Source: an uncultured Coriobacteriaceae bacterium (GTDB lineage: Bacteria; Actinomycetota; Coriobacteriia; Coriobacteriales; Coriobacteriaceae). Taken from it: a stretch of DNA of 64,000 bases. The notes under the pieces are model-generated. The model was given only the letters and a program-made list of their open reading frames with translations. It ran no database searches and was not told the origin of the DNA. This document shows positions 17,257 to 23,954 of this stretch, piece after piece. The translations under genes and the position numbers were made by a program. How positions within the stretch are numbered: position 1 is the stretch's first letter; the number at the start of each line of letters is the position of its first letter. The DNA lies in the NCBI GenBank assembly GCA_944320725.1, contig CALUIM010000016.1, positions 1 to 64,000 on the forward strand, written 5' to 3'.

Positions 17257-18057
17257 CTACTCCTTTTCGACAAAGAGCGCGTCACCGGGATGATATTCCG
17301 GCGCGCCCTCAACGCGGTCGATGGTGATCGTTCCAAAGTTCTCGTCCTGCGCGAGCGTGAGCGATCCGCGCTTGGCAAGCTCCAAGATCGCCAAGAAGGT
17401 CGAGACGATCTGTTCGGTGGTGGCCCCCTCGTCCAGCAGGTCACGGAACGTGCAATGCCCGCGCGAGATGGTGAGACGGTCCACCGAGGCAACCGTAAGC
17501 TCAAGAGGAACACGATGCGGCGCCACATGCTCGGCCTCAAGCAGAAACGTCTCGCGTCGGCCATCCAAATCGGCGCAGATCACGGCAAGCCCGCGCAGGG
17601 TGATGCCCGCAAGATAGTCGGGCATGAGATTCAAGAACTCGGGATCAGGGCCGGCCACGCGCGGGTGCATGCGGCTCTCGGCCTCCATGCGGGCACCGAG
17701 CGCCGCCGCAGCTCCCTTGAACTGACGGTACGCAATGAGGCGCTGAATGAGCACTTCACGCAGGGCATCGGCATCAAGCCCGGCATACTCGTCGTACTCA
17801 TCGTCCACATCGGGCGAGACGGGCTTATCCTCGGGCACGAGCGAGGCGGCCTTGATATCGAGAAGAGTGGCGGCAACAAGCAGAAAATCGCTCGCCACAT
17901 CAAGATCGAGCGCGTCGAGCCGGTCGACCTCCGCAAGATACTGCTCGGCAACCTCGCTGATGGAGATGGCCCCGATATCGACCTTCTGCCGCGAGACCAG
18001 CTGCAGGAGCAGATCGAACGGTCCGCTATATGCCTGGGTTGTCACCCGATACGACAC
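17257..18057 (-). CDS. scpA: Segregation and condensation protein A
   Basis: ScpA is the kleisin that closes the Smc ring. The N-terminus shows the ScpA core YSGPFDLLLQLVSRQKVDI and EVAEQYLAEV, with a following DFLLVAATLLDIKAASLVP that is nearly invariant in the family. The C-terminal winged helix lies around residues 190-250. The 266-residue length is normal. It is the first gene of the long operon running to gpsA; 60 bases separate it from the upstream M50 protease gene. Confidence 0.95.
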   Translation of the reverse strand: MSYRVTTQAYSGPFDLLLQLVSRQKVDIGAISISEVAEQYLAEVDRLDALDLDVASDFLLVAATLLDIKAASLVPEDKPVSPDVDDEYDEYAGLDADALREVLIQRLIAYRQFKGAAAALGARMEAESRMHPRVAGPDPEFLNLMPDYLAGITLRGLAVICADLDGRRETFLLEAEHVAPHRVPLELTVASVDRLTISRGHCTFRDLLDEGATTEQIVSTFLAILELAKRGSLTLAQDENFGTITIDRVEGAPEYHPGDALFVEKE

Positions 18058-18117
18058 GCCGTGCCCTCCCCTCGTATGCTTCCAACTGATAAAGTTTACC
18101 GCATACGGCGCGCAGCA

Positions 18118-18792
18118 TCACGCAAGCGCCCACGAGAGCAGCGCATCTCCAAGGGGATACACGGTAACGTTGAAATAGAGCCCAATGAGATCGATGCCGG
18201 TAAGCTGTGGCAGCAGATACAGCACGATGATGAGGATGGGCATGGCGTACTGTTGAATCTGGTAATACGCCCGCAGCGCCTCCCCTTTTAAAAACGGCAC
18301 GAGGATGGACGATCCATCGAGCGGCGGTAAGGGAATGAGGTTGAAAAACGCCAAGGAGAGATTAACCGAGAGCACCGTAACAAGGACGTTCAAGATAGCG
18401 GTGGCGGACTCATAGTCGAGCATCCCGTGCATGATTGCAGGATTGAGCGTACTCACGAGCGCAGCCGCGATCACGGCGAGCACGATATTCGACGCAGGCC
18501 CGGCAAGTGCCACCAAGACCTCGTCGCGCTTGGGATGCTTGAGGTTGCCCAGATACACCGGCACCGGCTTAGCGAAGGCGAAAACCGGCCCGCCCAAGGC
18601 GATCATGATAAGCGGCAGGATAACGGTGCCAAACGGATCGATGTGCGCAAACGGATTAAGCGAGACGCGGCCGCGCGCACGAGCCGTATGGTCGCCGAGC
18701 ACATAGGCACTCAGGGCGTGCGCGCTCTCATGCACGGTAATACCTAAGATGATGGCAAGCGCGCTTGCAAGAAGATGCTGAAGGTTAGCCAT
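18118..18792 (-). CDS. Site-2-protease-like M50 membrane metallopeptidase
   Basis: This is a 224-residue integral membrane protein with the zinc motif HESAH in ITVHESAHALSAYVLGD on the first membrane helix. The third zinc ligand lies in FNLIPLPPLDGSSIL, the usual second motif. About five hydrophobic segments are visible and there is no PDZ domain, unlike the larger RseP at 30846-32210. Homologues often neighbour scpA/scpB in Gram-positive bacteria. The substrate is unknown. Confidence 0.9.
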   Translation of the reverse strand: MANLQHLLASALAIILGITVHESAHALSAYVLGDHTARARGRVSLNPFAHIDPFGTVILPLIMIALGGPVFAFAKPVPVYLGNLKHPKRDEVLVALAGPASNIVLAVIAAALVSTLNPAIMHGMLDYESATAILNVLVTVLSVNLSLAFFNLIPLPPLDGSSILVPFLKGEALRAYYQIQQYAMPILIIVLYLLPQLTGIDLIGLYFNVTVYPLGDALLSWALA

Positions 18793-18805
18793 GGCGCATC
18801 ATGTC

Positions 18806-19102
18806 CTAGCGAAGGGCACGCGATGCGCGAGTACACGCGTAATCCAACACAAAGCAGATCGCAGCTACCAATGCGAAGTCGAAGCGGAACACACCGCCGA
18901 AAGGCGACGCGATAACCCCGTAGCCCGCAATGGCCCCGGGGATGGTGCGGGAAAGATCCACCACAAGCCCCACGATGTTGAGCTTTGCCGCAATACCGCT
19001 AAAGCACAGTGCAATCACGATCAAGCACATCGCAATGCCGCAGAGTCTCAGCACGAACGCCAAGATATTGAGCACCACAGCACCCGCCTTACGCGCCTCC
19101 AT
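18806..19102 (-). CDS. Small hydrophobic membrane protein of unknown function
   Basis: About 98 residues are predicted from the ATG at 19102, which overlaps the end of the ABC-F gene by 14 bases and has GAGG upstream; a start six codons earlier (19120) is possible. Two or three hydrophobic segments are visible (about residues 8-30, 30-50 and 75-92), with short basic ends. No recognisable motif was seen. The overlap suggests co-translation with the ABC-F ATPase, but no functional link is implied. Confidence 0.6.
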   Translation of the reverse strand: MEARKAGAVVLNILAFVLRLCGIAMCLIVIALCFSGIAAKLNIVGLVVDLSRTIPGAIAGYGVIASPFGGVFRFDFALVAAICFVLDYACTRASRALR

Positions 19103-21122
19103 GGGCAACCTCTTCCTCAATCTCGGTCGATAGCTCGAGCCACTCGTCCTCGAGCGCAGGCAATGTTTGCTTCAGGCCGTTATATTCCCCCAACGCCTCG
19201 TTGAAACGCGCCTGGTCGGCATAGAGCTCCTCGGAAGCCATGAGCTCCATGAGCTCATCATATCGGGCGCGCTTGCGCTCGAGCTCGGCCTCAACCTTCT
19301 TCAGGCGGTCGCGCTTCGACTTGAGGCGCTTGTTCAAGGCCGCGCGCGCCTCGGCCTCGGCGCGGCGCTGCTCGCGGGTCTTCTTGCCCTCACGCGCGGG
19401 GGCCTCTCCCCCCTCGTGGTGACGCCTGAGCGTGCGAGAGCCCTCGGCGGGCGCCGGCGCGGGAGCTGCGGGCTTGGCCTCCTGTTCGGCCGCGAGGGCG
19501 CGCTGCGCCAGGTCCTCGCGCTTGAAGAGGTAGTAGTCGTAGTCGCCGTCGATGACGGTCATCTTGCCGTCGCGGATGTCGATCACGCGGTTCGCCACGG
19601 CGCGCACGAGATGCTCGTCGTGGGAGATGAGGACGAGCGTGCCGGGGAAGTTCATAAGCGCGTTCTCGAGCATGTCCACCGAGTCGATATCGAGGTGGTT
19701 CGTAGGCTCGTCGAGGCAGAGCAGCGCCTCGGGCGCCACGAGCATCTTGGCGAGCGCCAGACGCGCCCGCTCCCCGCCCGAGAGCACTCCCACGCGCTTG
19801 TCGACGTCGTCGCCCGAGAAGAGGAAGGCGCCCAGAAGGCTTCGCTGCTGGGGCACCGTCCAGGTGGGTGCCACGGAATCGATCTCCTGGAGCACCGTGT
19901 TCGACTCCTTGAGCCCTTCGAGCTGGTGCTGCGCGTAGTAGGCAACGCCCACGTTCACGCCGAGGTCGCGGGTACCCGAGCTCGGCGCCTCGATGCCGGC
20001 GAGCATCTTCAGGAGCGTGGACTTGCCCGCGCCGTTGGGGCCCACGAGCGCCACGTGGTCGCCGCGGTAGAGCGTGAGGTCGATGTCACTGTAGACGTGC
20101 TTGTCCGCGTAGGACTTGGACATGCCCTCGAGCTTCACGACCATGTCGCCGGAGCGCGGCGGGTCGGGGAACTTGAAGTCCACGTGCTTGTGCCCCTCGG
20201 GTAGGATTACAAGTTCGCTCTTGATCTGCTCGATGCGCTTCATACGCTCCTGTGCCTGCGCGGCCTTAGTTGGCTTGTAGCGGAACTTGTCGACGAAGAC
20301 CTGCATGTGCGCGATCTCGCGCTCCTGGGCAGCACGTTTGGCGCGCATCTGCTCGAGGTTATCCTCGCGTTGCTTGAGATATGAGCTGTAGTTGCCCGTG
20401 TAGACCGTGATGCGGCGGTTCTCGAGCGCCGCCACGTGGTCCACGCAAGCATCCATGAAGGCGCGGTCGTGGCTGACGATGAGGACGGCTCCCTCGTAGT
20501 TCGAGATAAAGGAGCGTAGCCACTGGACGCTCTCGAGGTCGAGGTGGTTCGTAGGCTCGTCGAGGAGCAAGAGATCAGGGTGGCGGAGGAACAGCCTCGC
20601 GAGCGCGATGCGCATCTGCCAGCCGCCCGAGAACTCGGCGCAGGGTTTGTTGAAGTCCTCGACGGGAAAGCCCAGGCCGGCGAGGATCTGACGGGCGTTG
20701 CTCTCGAGCTCGTAGCCGCCGAGCCCCTCGAAGCGGTCCTGCACGCGGCCGTATTCATCGAGGAGCGACTGCGGCACCTCGCCCGTCTCCCCCGCCTCGG
20801 CGATCTTGAGCTGCAGGGCCTCCGCGCGCTCGCCGAGCTCGCGGATCTCGTGCGCGGCAGCCATGACCTCGTCGATCACGGGCACGTCGCTCGCGAGCTT
20901 CGTCTCTTGCTCGAGGTAGCCCACGTTCACGTCCTTCGCGAACGTGATGGAGCCGCCGTCGGCGATATCGAGCCCCATGATGATCTTCAGAAGCGTGGTC
21001 TTGCCAGCGCCGTTGGGACCCACGAGGGCGAAGCGGTCGCCAGGATTCACCTGGAAGGACGCACCGGAAAAGAGCGTGCGCGCACCGAAGCTCTTCTCGA
21101 TCTTGTCTACGTTGAGGATCAT
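19089..21122 (-). CDS. ABC-F family ATPase
   Basis: This soluble protein has two ABC domains and no membrane segment, as in ribosome-associated ABC-F translation factors. Walker A motifs are [14 protein letters not shown] (residue ~40) and [14 protein letters not shown] (~360). Signature motifs are [16 protein letters not shown] and [16 protein letters not shown], both followed by LDEPTNHLD. The interdomain linker [16 protein letters not shown] is typical. The C-terminal ~110 residues form a charged coiled coil, as in Uup or YfmR/YdiF types. The ATG at 21122 opens [13 protein letters not shown]. The gene is noticeably G+C-rich at third positions, which fits high expression. The exact subfamily (housekeeping versus antibiotic resistance) is undecided; there is no adjacent resistance context. 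Confidence 0.92.
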   Translation of the reverse strand: MILNVDKIEKSFGARTLFSGASFQVNPGDRFALVGPNGAGKTTLLKIIMGLDIADGGSITFAKDVNVGYLEQETKLASDVPVIDEVMAAAHEIRELGERAEALQLKIAEAGETGEVPQSLLDEYGRVQDRFEGLGGYELESNARQILAGLGFPVEDFNKPCAEFSGGWQMRIALARLFLRHPDLLLLDEPTNHLDLESVQWLRSFISNYEGAVLIVSHDRAFMDACVDHVAALENRRITVYTGNYSSYLKQREDNLEQMRAKRAAQEREIAHMQVFVDKFRYKPTKAAQAQERMKRIEQIKSELVILPEGHKHVDFKFPDPPRSGDMVVKLEGMSKSYADKHVYSDIDLTLYRGDHVALVGPNGAGKSTLLKMLAGIEAPSSGTRDLGVNVGVAYYAQHQLEGLKESNTVLQEIDSVAPTWTVPQQRSLLGAFLFSGDDVDKRVGVLSGGERARLALAKMLVAPEALLCLDEPTNHLDIDSVDMLENALMNFPGTLVLISHDEHLVRAVANRVIDIRDGKMTVIDGDYDYYLFKREDLAQRALAAEQEAKPAAPAPAPAEGSRTLRRHHEGGEAPAREGKKTREQRRAEAEARAALNKRLKSKRDRLKKVEAELERKRARYDELMELMASEELYADQARFNEALGEYNGLKQTLPALEDEWLELSTEIEEEVAHGGA

Positions 21123-21174
21123 CTGCTCACCCCGCACCCAACGCGCAGCGCATACCGCACTGTGAACCGTACGA

Positions 21175-21208
21175 TAAGAAAAAGGGCCGGCGATTGCTCC
21201 CCGGCCCC
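21175..21208 (-). terminator. Rho-independent terminator after tRNA-Val
   Basis: On the minus strand GGGCCGG and CCGGCCC (21184-21190 and 21201-21207) pair in a 7-bp perfect stem with a 10-base loop, followed by TTTTTCTTA. It separates tRNA-Val from the ABC-F gene. Confidence 0.88.
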
Positions 21209-21218
21209 GTTCAAGTTC

Positions 21219-21293
21219 TGGTGGGCGTTACAAGATTTGAACTTGTGACCCCTTCCGTGTGAAGGAAGTGCTCTACCCCTGAGCCAAACGCCC
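21219..21293 (-). tRNA. tRNA-Val (CAC anticodon)
   Basis: The minus strand gives a full cloverleaf with acceptor GGGCGTT/AACGCCC, anticodon stem CTTCC/GGAAG and loop TTCACAC (anticodon CAC). The T arm is ACAAG-TTCAAAT-CTTGT. The CCA end is encoded in the DNA. Confidence 0.95.
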
Positions 21294-21314
21294 TTGTGCT
21301 TTTCAGCAAAAGTT

Positions 21315-21343
21315 ATAGTACCACGCTACTCCCCCGCTGCCAA
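21315..21343 (-). promoter_or_regulatory. Sigma-70-type promoter of tRNA-Val
   Basis: On the minus strand TTGGCA (21338-21343) and TACTAT (21315-21320, continuing into AAC) are separated by 17 bases. The tRNA begins about 22 bases downstream of the -10. The same -10 form, TACTATAA, is seen at rplU. The IS30 element ends 43 bases upstream, so the insertion left this promoter intact. Confidence 0.65.
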
Positions 21344-21371
21344 GCCTGAATTTTTGAATCGAAATATCTGT

Positions 21372-21387
21372 TCCGCATATTTGACGT
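21372..21387 (+). repeat. Left copy of direct repeat flanking the IS30-type element
   Basis: TCCGCATATTTGACGT occurs here and again at 23031-23046, on either side of the element. Fourteen bases lie outside the inverted-repeat terminus; the last GT overlaps its first two bases. It is probably a target-site duplication. Confidence 0.75.
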
Positions 21388-23030
21388 TGATTTCCAAATT
21401 CATCGAGACGCCTCCAGCACTCAACGAAACACGTATCGGTGAGTATGGGAACCTCCCCCTCGGGGGTCGGAGAGGCCGGCCCGCGAGACCGAGGAGGCAT
21501 CATGCCAAAGAAAGCGAAGAAGGACAAAAAGAGGAGGTCGCGAGAGAGATCCTATGCAAGGCTCACGAGGCATGAGCGGCAGACGATTGAAAGGATGCTC
21601 GACCGTGGAAAGGGCTGCCGGGAGATCGCGCGCGAACTCGGCCGCGCGCCATCCACCGTGGCCAACGAGGTCGGAAGACACCGGTTCGTGACCTCGCCGC
21701 GCGCGCACCGCGGTGAGCCGGCGCCGAAGGCGGAGACGCTGGCGGCCGAATGCCCCAGGCTGGGGTCGTGGCCCCGTTGCTGCAATGGCTGCATCAGACG
21801 CAGGGGTTATGGCTGCAACAGGAGACCGCGCGTGTTCTATGGCGCCAGGGCGGCGCAGCGCGCCGCCGACGAGGAGCTCAGGGAGAGCAGGCGCGGCATC
21901 GACGAAACCGAGCAATCCGTCGCGGCCAAGCTCGACGCGATACGGGAATGCCTGCGACGCGGCCTATCGCCGAAGCAGATCGCCGCTACGCGCCCCGGCC
22001 CGGGGCTCTCAGCGAGCACCATCTACCGCTGGATCGATGCCGGCTATGCCGAGATGACCAATATGGATCTGAGGAGAAAGGTCGGTTACAGGCCGCGGAA
22101 GAAGTCCCGGGCAAGACGCAGCGAGAAGCATTCCGCACGCAGGTCGCACGACTCATTTGAAAAACTCCCCGAAGATGAGCGGGCCGGTGCTTGGGAGATG
22201 GATACCGTAGAGGGCTCGGCCTTGGATTCCGCTCGCCTGCTCACGCTCTACCACCGCCCGACGAGTTTTCAGCTGGCGATACCCATAGCCGACGGCGCCT
22301 GCGCCTCGGTCCTTGCAGGCCTCGGGCTCGTGCACGGCGTTCTTGGCGCCGACGGCATGGAGCGCGTGTTCAGGCTGGTGCTCACCGATAACGGTTCTGA
22401 GTTCGCTGACGAGCGGGCCATCGCCTCTTTGCTTTGCGAGGCGGAAGGCGAGACGAGGCTCTTCTATTGCGATCCCCGCCGGGCCGATCAGAAGGGCGGC
22501 TGCGAGAAGAATCACACCGAGGTCAGGAAGCTTCTGCCCAAGGGGCGGGGCATCAGGTTCGACCGTCTCGACCGCGCCGCCGCGGCGCTCGTCATGTCGC
22601 AGATTAACTCCGAACCCAGGGGCAAGCTTGCCTGGCGTTCGTCCTCGGAAATGTTTCTCGCCGCCTTCGGCAGCGACGCGCGGGCGATCTTGGACGCCTT
22701 CGGGATTGAGATGCTGGCGCCCGCAGGGCTCGACCTGACACCGGAATGCGTGGAGCGCGCTCGCGCAAAGAGAGGCGAGGCGCCGCTGGCCGAGTAAAAC
22801 CCCGAAAGGACGATTGAATCTAAGCCTTAAGAGCCTGTCGCGCTGAGTCTGGAAGAAAGCCGCGACGGGATGATGGCGCTTACCTCTCGAACCTATCGCG
22901 ACGCCTCCTCGCAAATCCTACACCTGCCAAAACATAAAAGGGAAACCCATTTTGGAGTCTCCCTTCTGTCTCGCTAAGTGCAAAAACAGATAATTTGCCC
23001 AAAGCGTTTCGCTAAGATAGAAAATCAACC
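21386..23030 (+). mobile_element. IS30-family insertion sequence
   Basis: The element of about 1.64 kb carries one transposase gene. Its ends are imperfect inverted repeats: GTTGATTT is identical at both ends (21386-21393 and the complement of 23022-23029), and about 18 of the first 26 positions match. Direct repeats of 14-16 bases flank the ends. The insertion lies between the tRNA-Val promoter and the DUF2442 gene and interrupts no obvious coding region. The exact outer base on the right (23029 or 23030) is ambiguous by one. Confidence 0.8.
21502..22797 (+). CDS. IS30-family transposase
   Basis: This is a DDE transposase of 431 residues from the ATG at 21502, which is preceded by GAGGAGG; an ATG 21 codons upstream lacks a better signal. 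It starts with a Lys/Arg-rich tail, then the IS30 helix-turn-helix ERQTIERMLDRGKGCREIAR and LGRAPSTVANEV. A Cys cluster (CPRLGSWPRCCNGC, then GYGC) precedes the second HTH (GLSPKQIAATRPG). The catalytic acidic residues are in AWEMDTVEGS, VLTDNGSEF and KGGCEKNHTEVR, giving D-D-E. The frame is intact, so the element may still be active. Confidence 0.95.
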   Translation: MPKKAKKDKKRRSRERSYARLTRHERQTIERMLDRGKGCREIARELGRAPSTVANEVGRHRFVTSPRAHRGEPAPKAETLAAECPRLGSWPRCCNGCIRRRGYGCNRRPRVFYGARAAQRAADEELRESRRGIDETEQSVAAKLDAIRECLRRGLSPKQIAATRPGPGLSASTIYRWIDAGYAEMTNMDLRRKVGYRPRKKSRARRSEKHSARRSHDSFEKLPEDERAGAWEMDTVEGSALDSARLLTLYHRPTSFQLAIPIADGACASVLAGLGLVHGVLGADGMERVFRLVLTDNGSEFADERAIASLLCEAEGETRLFYCDPRRADQKGGCEKNHTEVRKLLPKGRGIRFDRLDRAAAALVMSQINSEPRGKLAWRSSSEMFLAAFGSDARAILDAFGIEMLAPAGLDLTPECVERARAKRGEAPLAE

Positions 23031-23147
23031 TCCGCATATTTGACGTACGTTTAAGCGAAAACATGGCCCCGAATGGACGAATGCTCCGTCCAAGCCTGTT
23101 ATAAGATTGGGTAAAGTAGATTCCACCAATGTAGCCGGAGGTGAATC
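22798..23147. other. Right end of the IS30-type element and upstream region of the DUF2442 gene
   Basis: No gene is visible in these 350 bases. The left part up to about 23030 is the non-coding right end of the element. It holds a stem-loop at 22938-22965 (AAGGGA with TCCCTT plus inner pairs) followed on the minus strand by TTTTATGTTTT, which could terminate transcription entering the element. The right copy of the direct repeat follows. Beyond it lies a 6-bp dyad TGGACG/CGTCCA at 23074-23092. No convincing -35/-10 pair for the DUF2442 gene was found. Confidence 0.6.
23031..23046 (+). repeat. Right copy of direct repeat flanking the IS30-type element
   Basis: This copy is identical over 16 bases to 21372-21387. 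Joining the flanks at this repeat restores a continuous A+T-rich sequence upstream of the DUF2442 gene. Confidence 0.75.
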
Positions 23148-23456
23148 ATGTATATCGTTGATGACATCTGCTACGCCGGCAACCCTTGCGACAATCCCCG
23201 CGTCATCGAGGCAAAGCCTCTTGTGGGCGGTATGATGCTTCTACGCTTTTCTACAGGCGAGCTCAAGCTGTTCGACACAACGACTCTTGAAGGCAGCGCC
23301 TTTGACATCCTCGCCGATCCGGAGGTTTTCAATGCGCCTCGCGTCGAGCATGGGTTCGTATCTTGGGCAGACGGAACGGTCGATATTGCGCCGGAATACC
23401 TGTATGAACATGGTGTTACCTACTGCCAAGATGATGACGTCTTGCTAGCGGGATAA
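23148..23456 (+). CDS. DUF2442 domain protein
   Basis: This small acidic protein has 102 residues. The DUF2442 pattern is clear: an N-terminal beta-rich half with MMLLRFSTGELKLFDTTTL, then FDILADPEVFNAPRVEHGFVSW and GTVDIAPEYLYEHG. GGAGGTG lies 6 bases before the ATG. DUF2442 genes often pair with a DUF4160 gene and such pairs are suspected toxin-antitoxin modules; no DUF4160 gene is present here. The gene stands alone on the plus strand and converges on the hipA stub. Function is unknown. Confidence 0.85.
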   Translation: MYIVDDICYAGNPCDNPRVIEAKPLVGGMMLLRFSTGELKLFDTTTLEGSAFDILADPEVFNAPRVEHGFVSWADGTVDIAPEYLYEHGVTYCQDDDVLLAG

Positions 23457-23477
23457 AAAGTACCTGCTTGCAATTGT

Positions 23478-23561
23478 TCAAATTCGCTTGTAAGCGCGCC
23501 CCACGAGGACATCCTGGCCATTTTCACCCGTGGAGAGATAGACGTCTACTGAGGGGATCAC
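23478..23561 (-). pseudogene. Truncated start of a hipA-like toxin kinase gene (27 codons)
   Basis: Directly overlapping the stop of the HipB-like gene is a GTG start with AAGGAGG about six bases upstream. It reads VIPSVDVYLSTGEN then GQDVLVGRAYKRI and stops at 23478-23480. The VDVYL and VGRAY pieces match the opening beta strands of HipA kinases, where the gene normally continues for about 400 codons. Nothing HipA-like follows in any frame before the convergent DUF2442 gene. The overlap and ribosome binding site are those of an intact hipBA operon, so this is best read as a deletion remnant. The homology rests on a short segment. Confidence 0.5.
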
Positions 23562-23863
23562 ACCTGCCTCCTTACGCGTTGGGGAAGCTCATGGTCTGCA
23601 CGAATGCGCCCTATCTCGGTCTCATAGGGGTCGGTCGCCTCGATAACGCGACCGAGAATGCCGAGTGTTCGGCAGATGTTCAGCATGGTTGCGAAGCTCA
23701 CAGTAGGGTCGCCGTTTTCGATGCGCGAAAGCGTACTGCGGGAAACGGCAGCTTTTGCAGCCACCTGTTCAGAGGTGAGCTTGTGCATCTTCCGCCACGT
23801 GGCTAGGTTCTCCCCCACCTGCTTGGCGGCAAGTTTGGTTCGCATAGGGATCGGTCGCTTCAT
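23558..23863 (-). CDS. HipB-like XRE-family transcriptional regulator
   Basis: This 101-residue protein has one XRE helix-turn-helix (about residues 15-75): VGENLATWRKMHKLTSEQVA, then AVSRSTLSRIENGDPTVSF and NICRTLGILGRVIEA. The SRIENGDPTVS and LGI segments are typical of HipB-type antitoxins, which repress their own operon and neutralise HipA. The short C-terminal tail is Arg-rich (ELPQRVRRQV). An ATG 6 codons downstream is an alternative start. Only a 27-codon hipA stub follows, so it is an orphan. A 61-bp double palindrome lies 9 bases upstream of the start and is very likely its operator. Confidence 0.85.
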   Translation of the reverse strand: MKRPIPMRTKLAAKQVGENLATWRKMHKLTSEQVAAKAAVSRSTLSRIENGDPTVSFATMLNICRTLGILGRVIEATDPYETEIGRIRADHELPQRVRRQV

Positions 23864-23871
23864 GAATGATA

Positions 23872-23932
23872 ACCTAACGTCTGGTATCTAAGACACTAGT
23901 TAAGTTAGTGTAGCGTATACCAGACGTTAGGT
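23872..23932. promoter_or_regulatory. Coaxial double palindrome, likely operator of the HipB-like regulator
   Basis: An outer inverted repeat has two perfect 16-base arms (ACCTAACGTCTGGTAT at 23872-23887 and its complement at 23917-23932). An inner inverted repeat has perfect 6-base arms (ACACTA at 23893-23898, TAGTGT at 23906-23911). Both have their centre at 23902. Each outer arm is itself roughly palindromic (CCnnACGTnnGG). The site lies between the regulator start and the end of the surface-protein gene. Inference: four-site or looped binding by the XRE dimer for autoregulation. Confidence 0.75.
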
Positions 23933-23954
23933 ATATCGAGAGCTATGGAAAACT

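Noticed and set aside
18806-18842. Possible toxin peptide for the small membrane protein gene
   Set aside because: The product has ~98 residues with multiple hydrophobic segments and no paired antitoxin gene or RNA signal was seen.
23468-23806. 112-codon plus-strand frame downstream of the DUF2442 gene
   Set aside because: It is antisense to the HipB-like gene and lacks a ribosome binding site.
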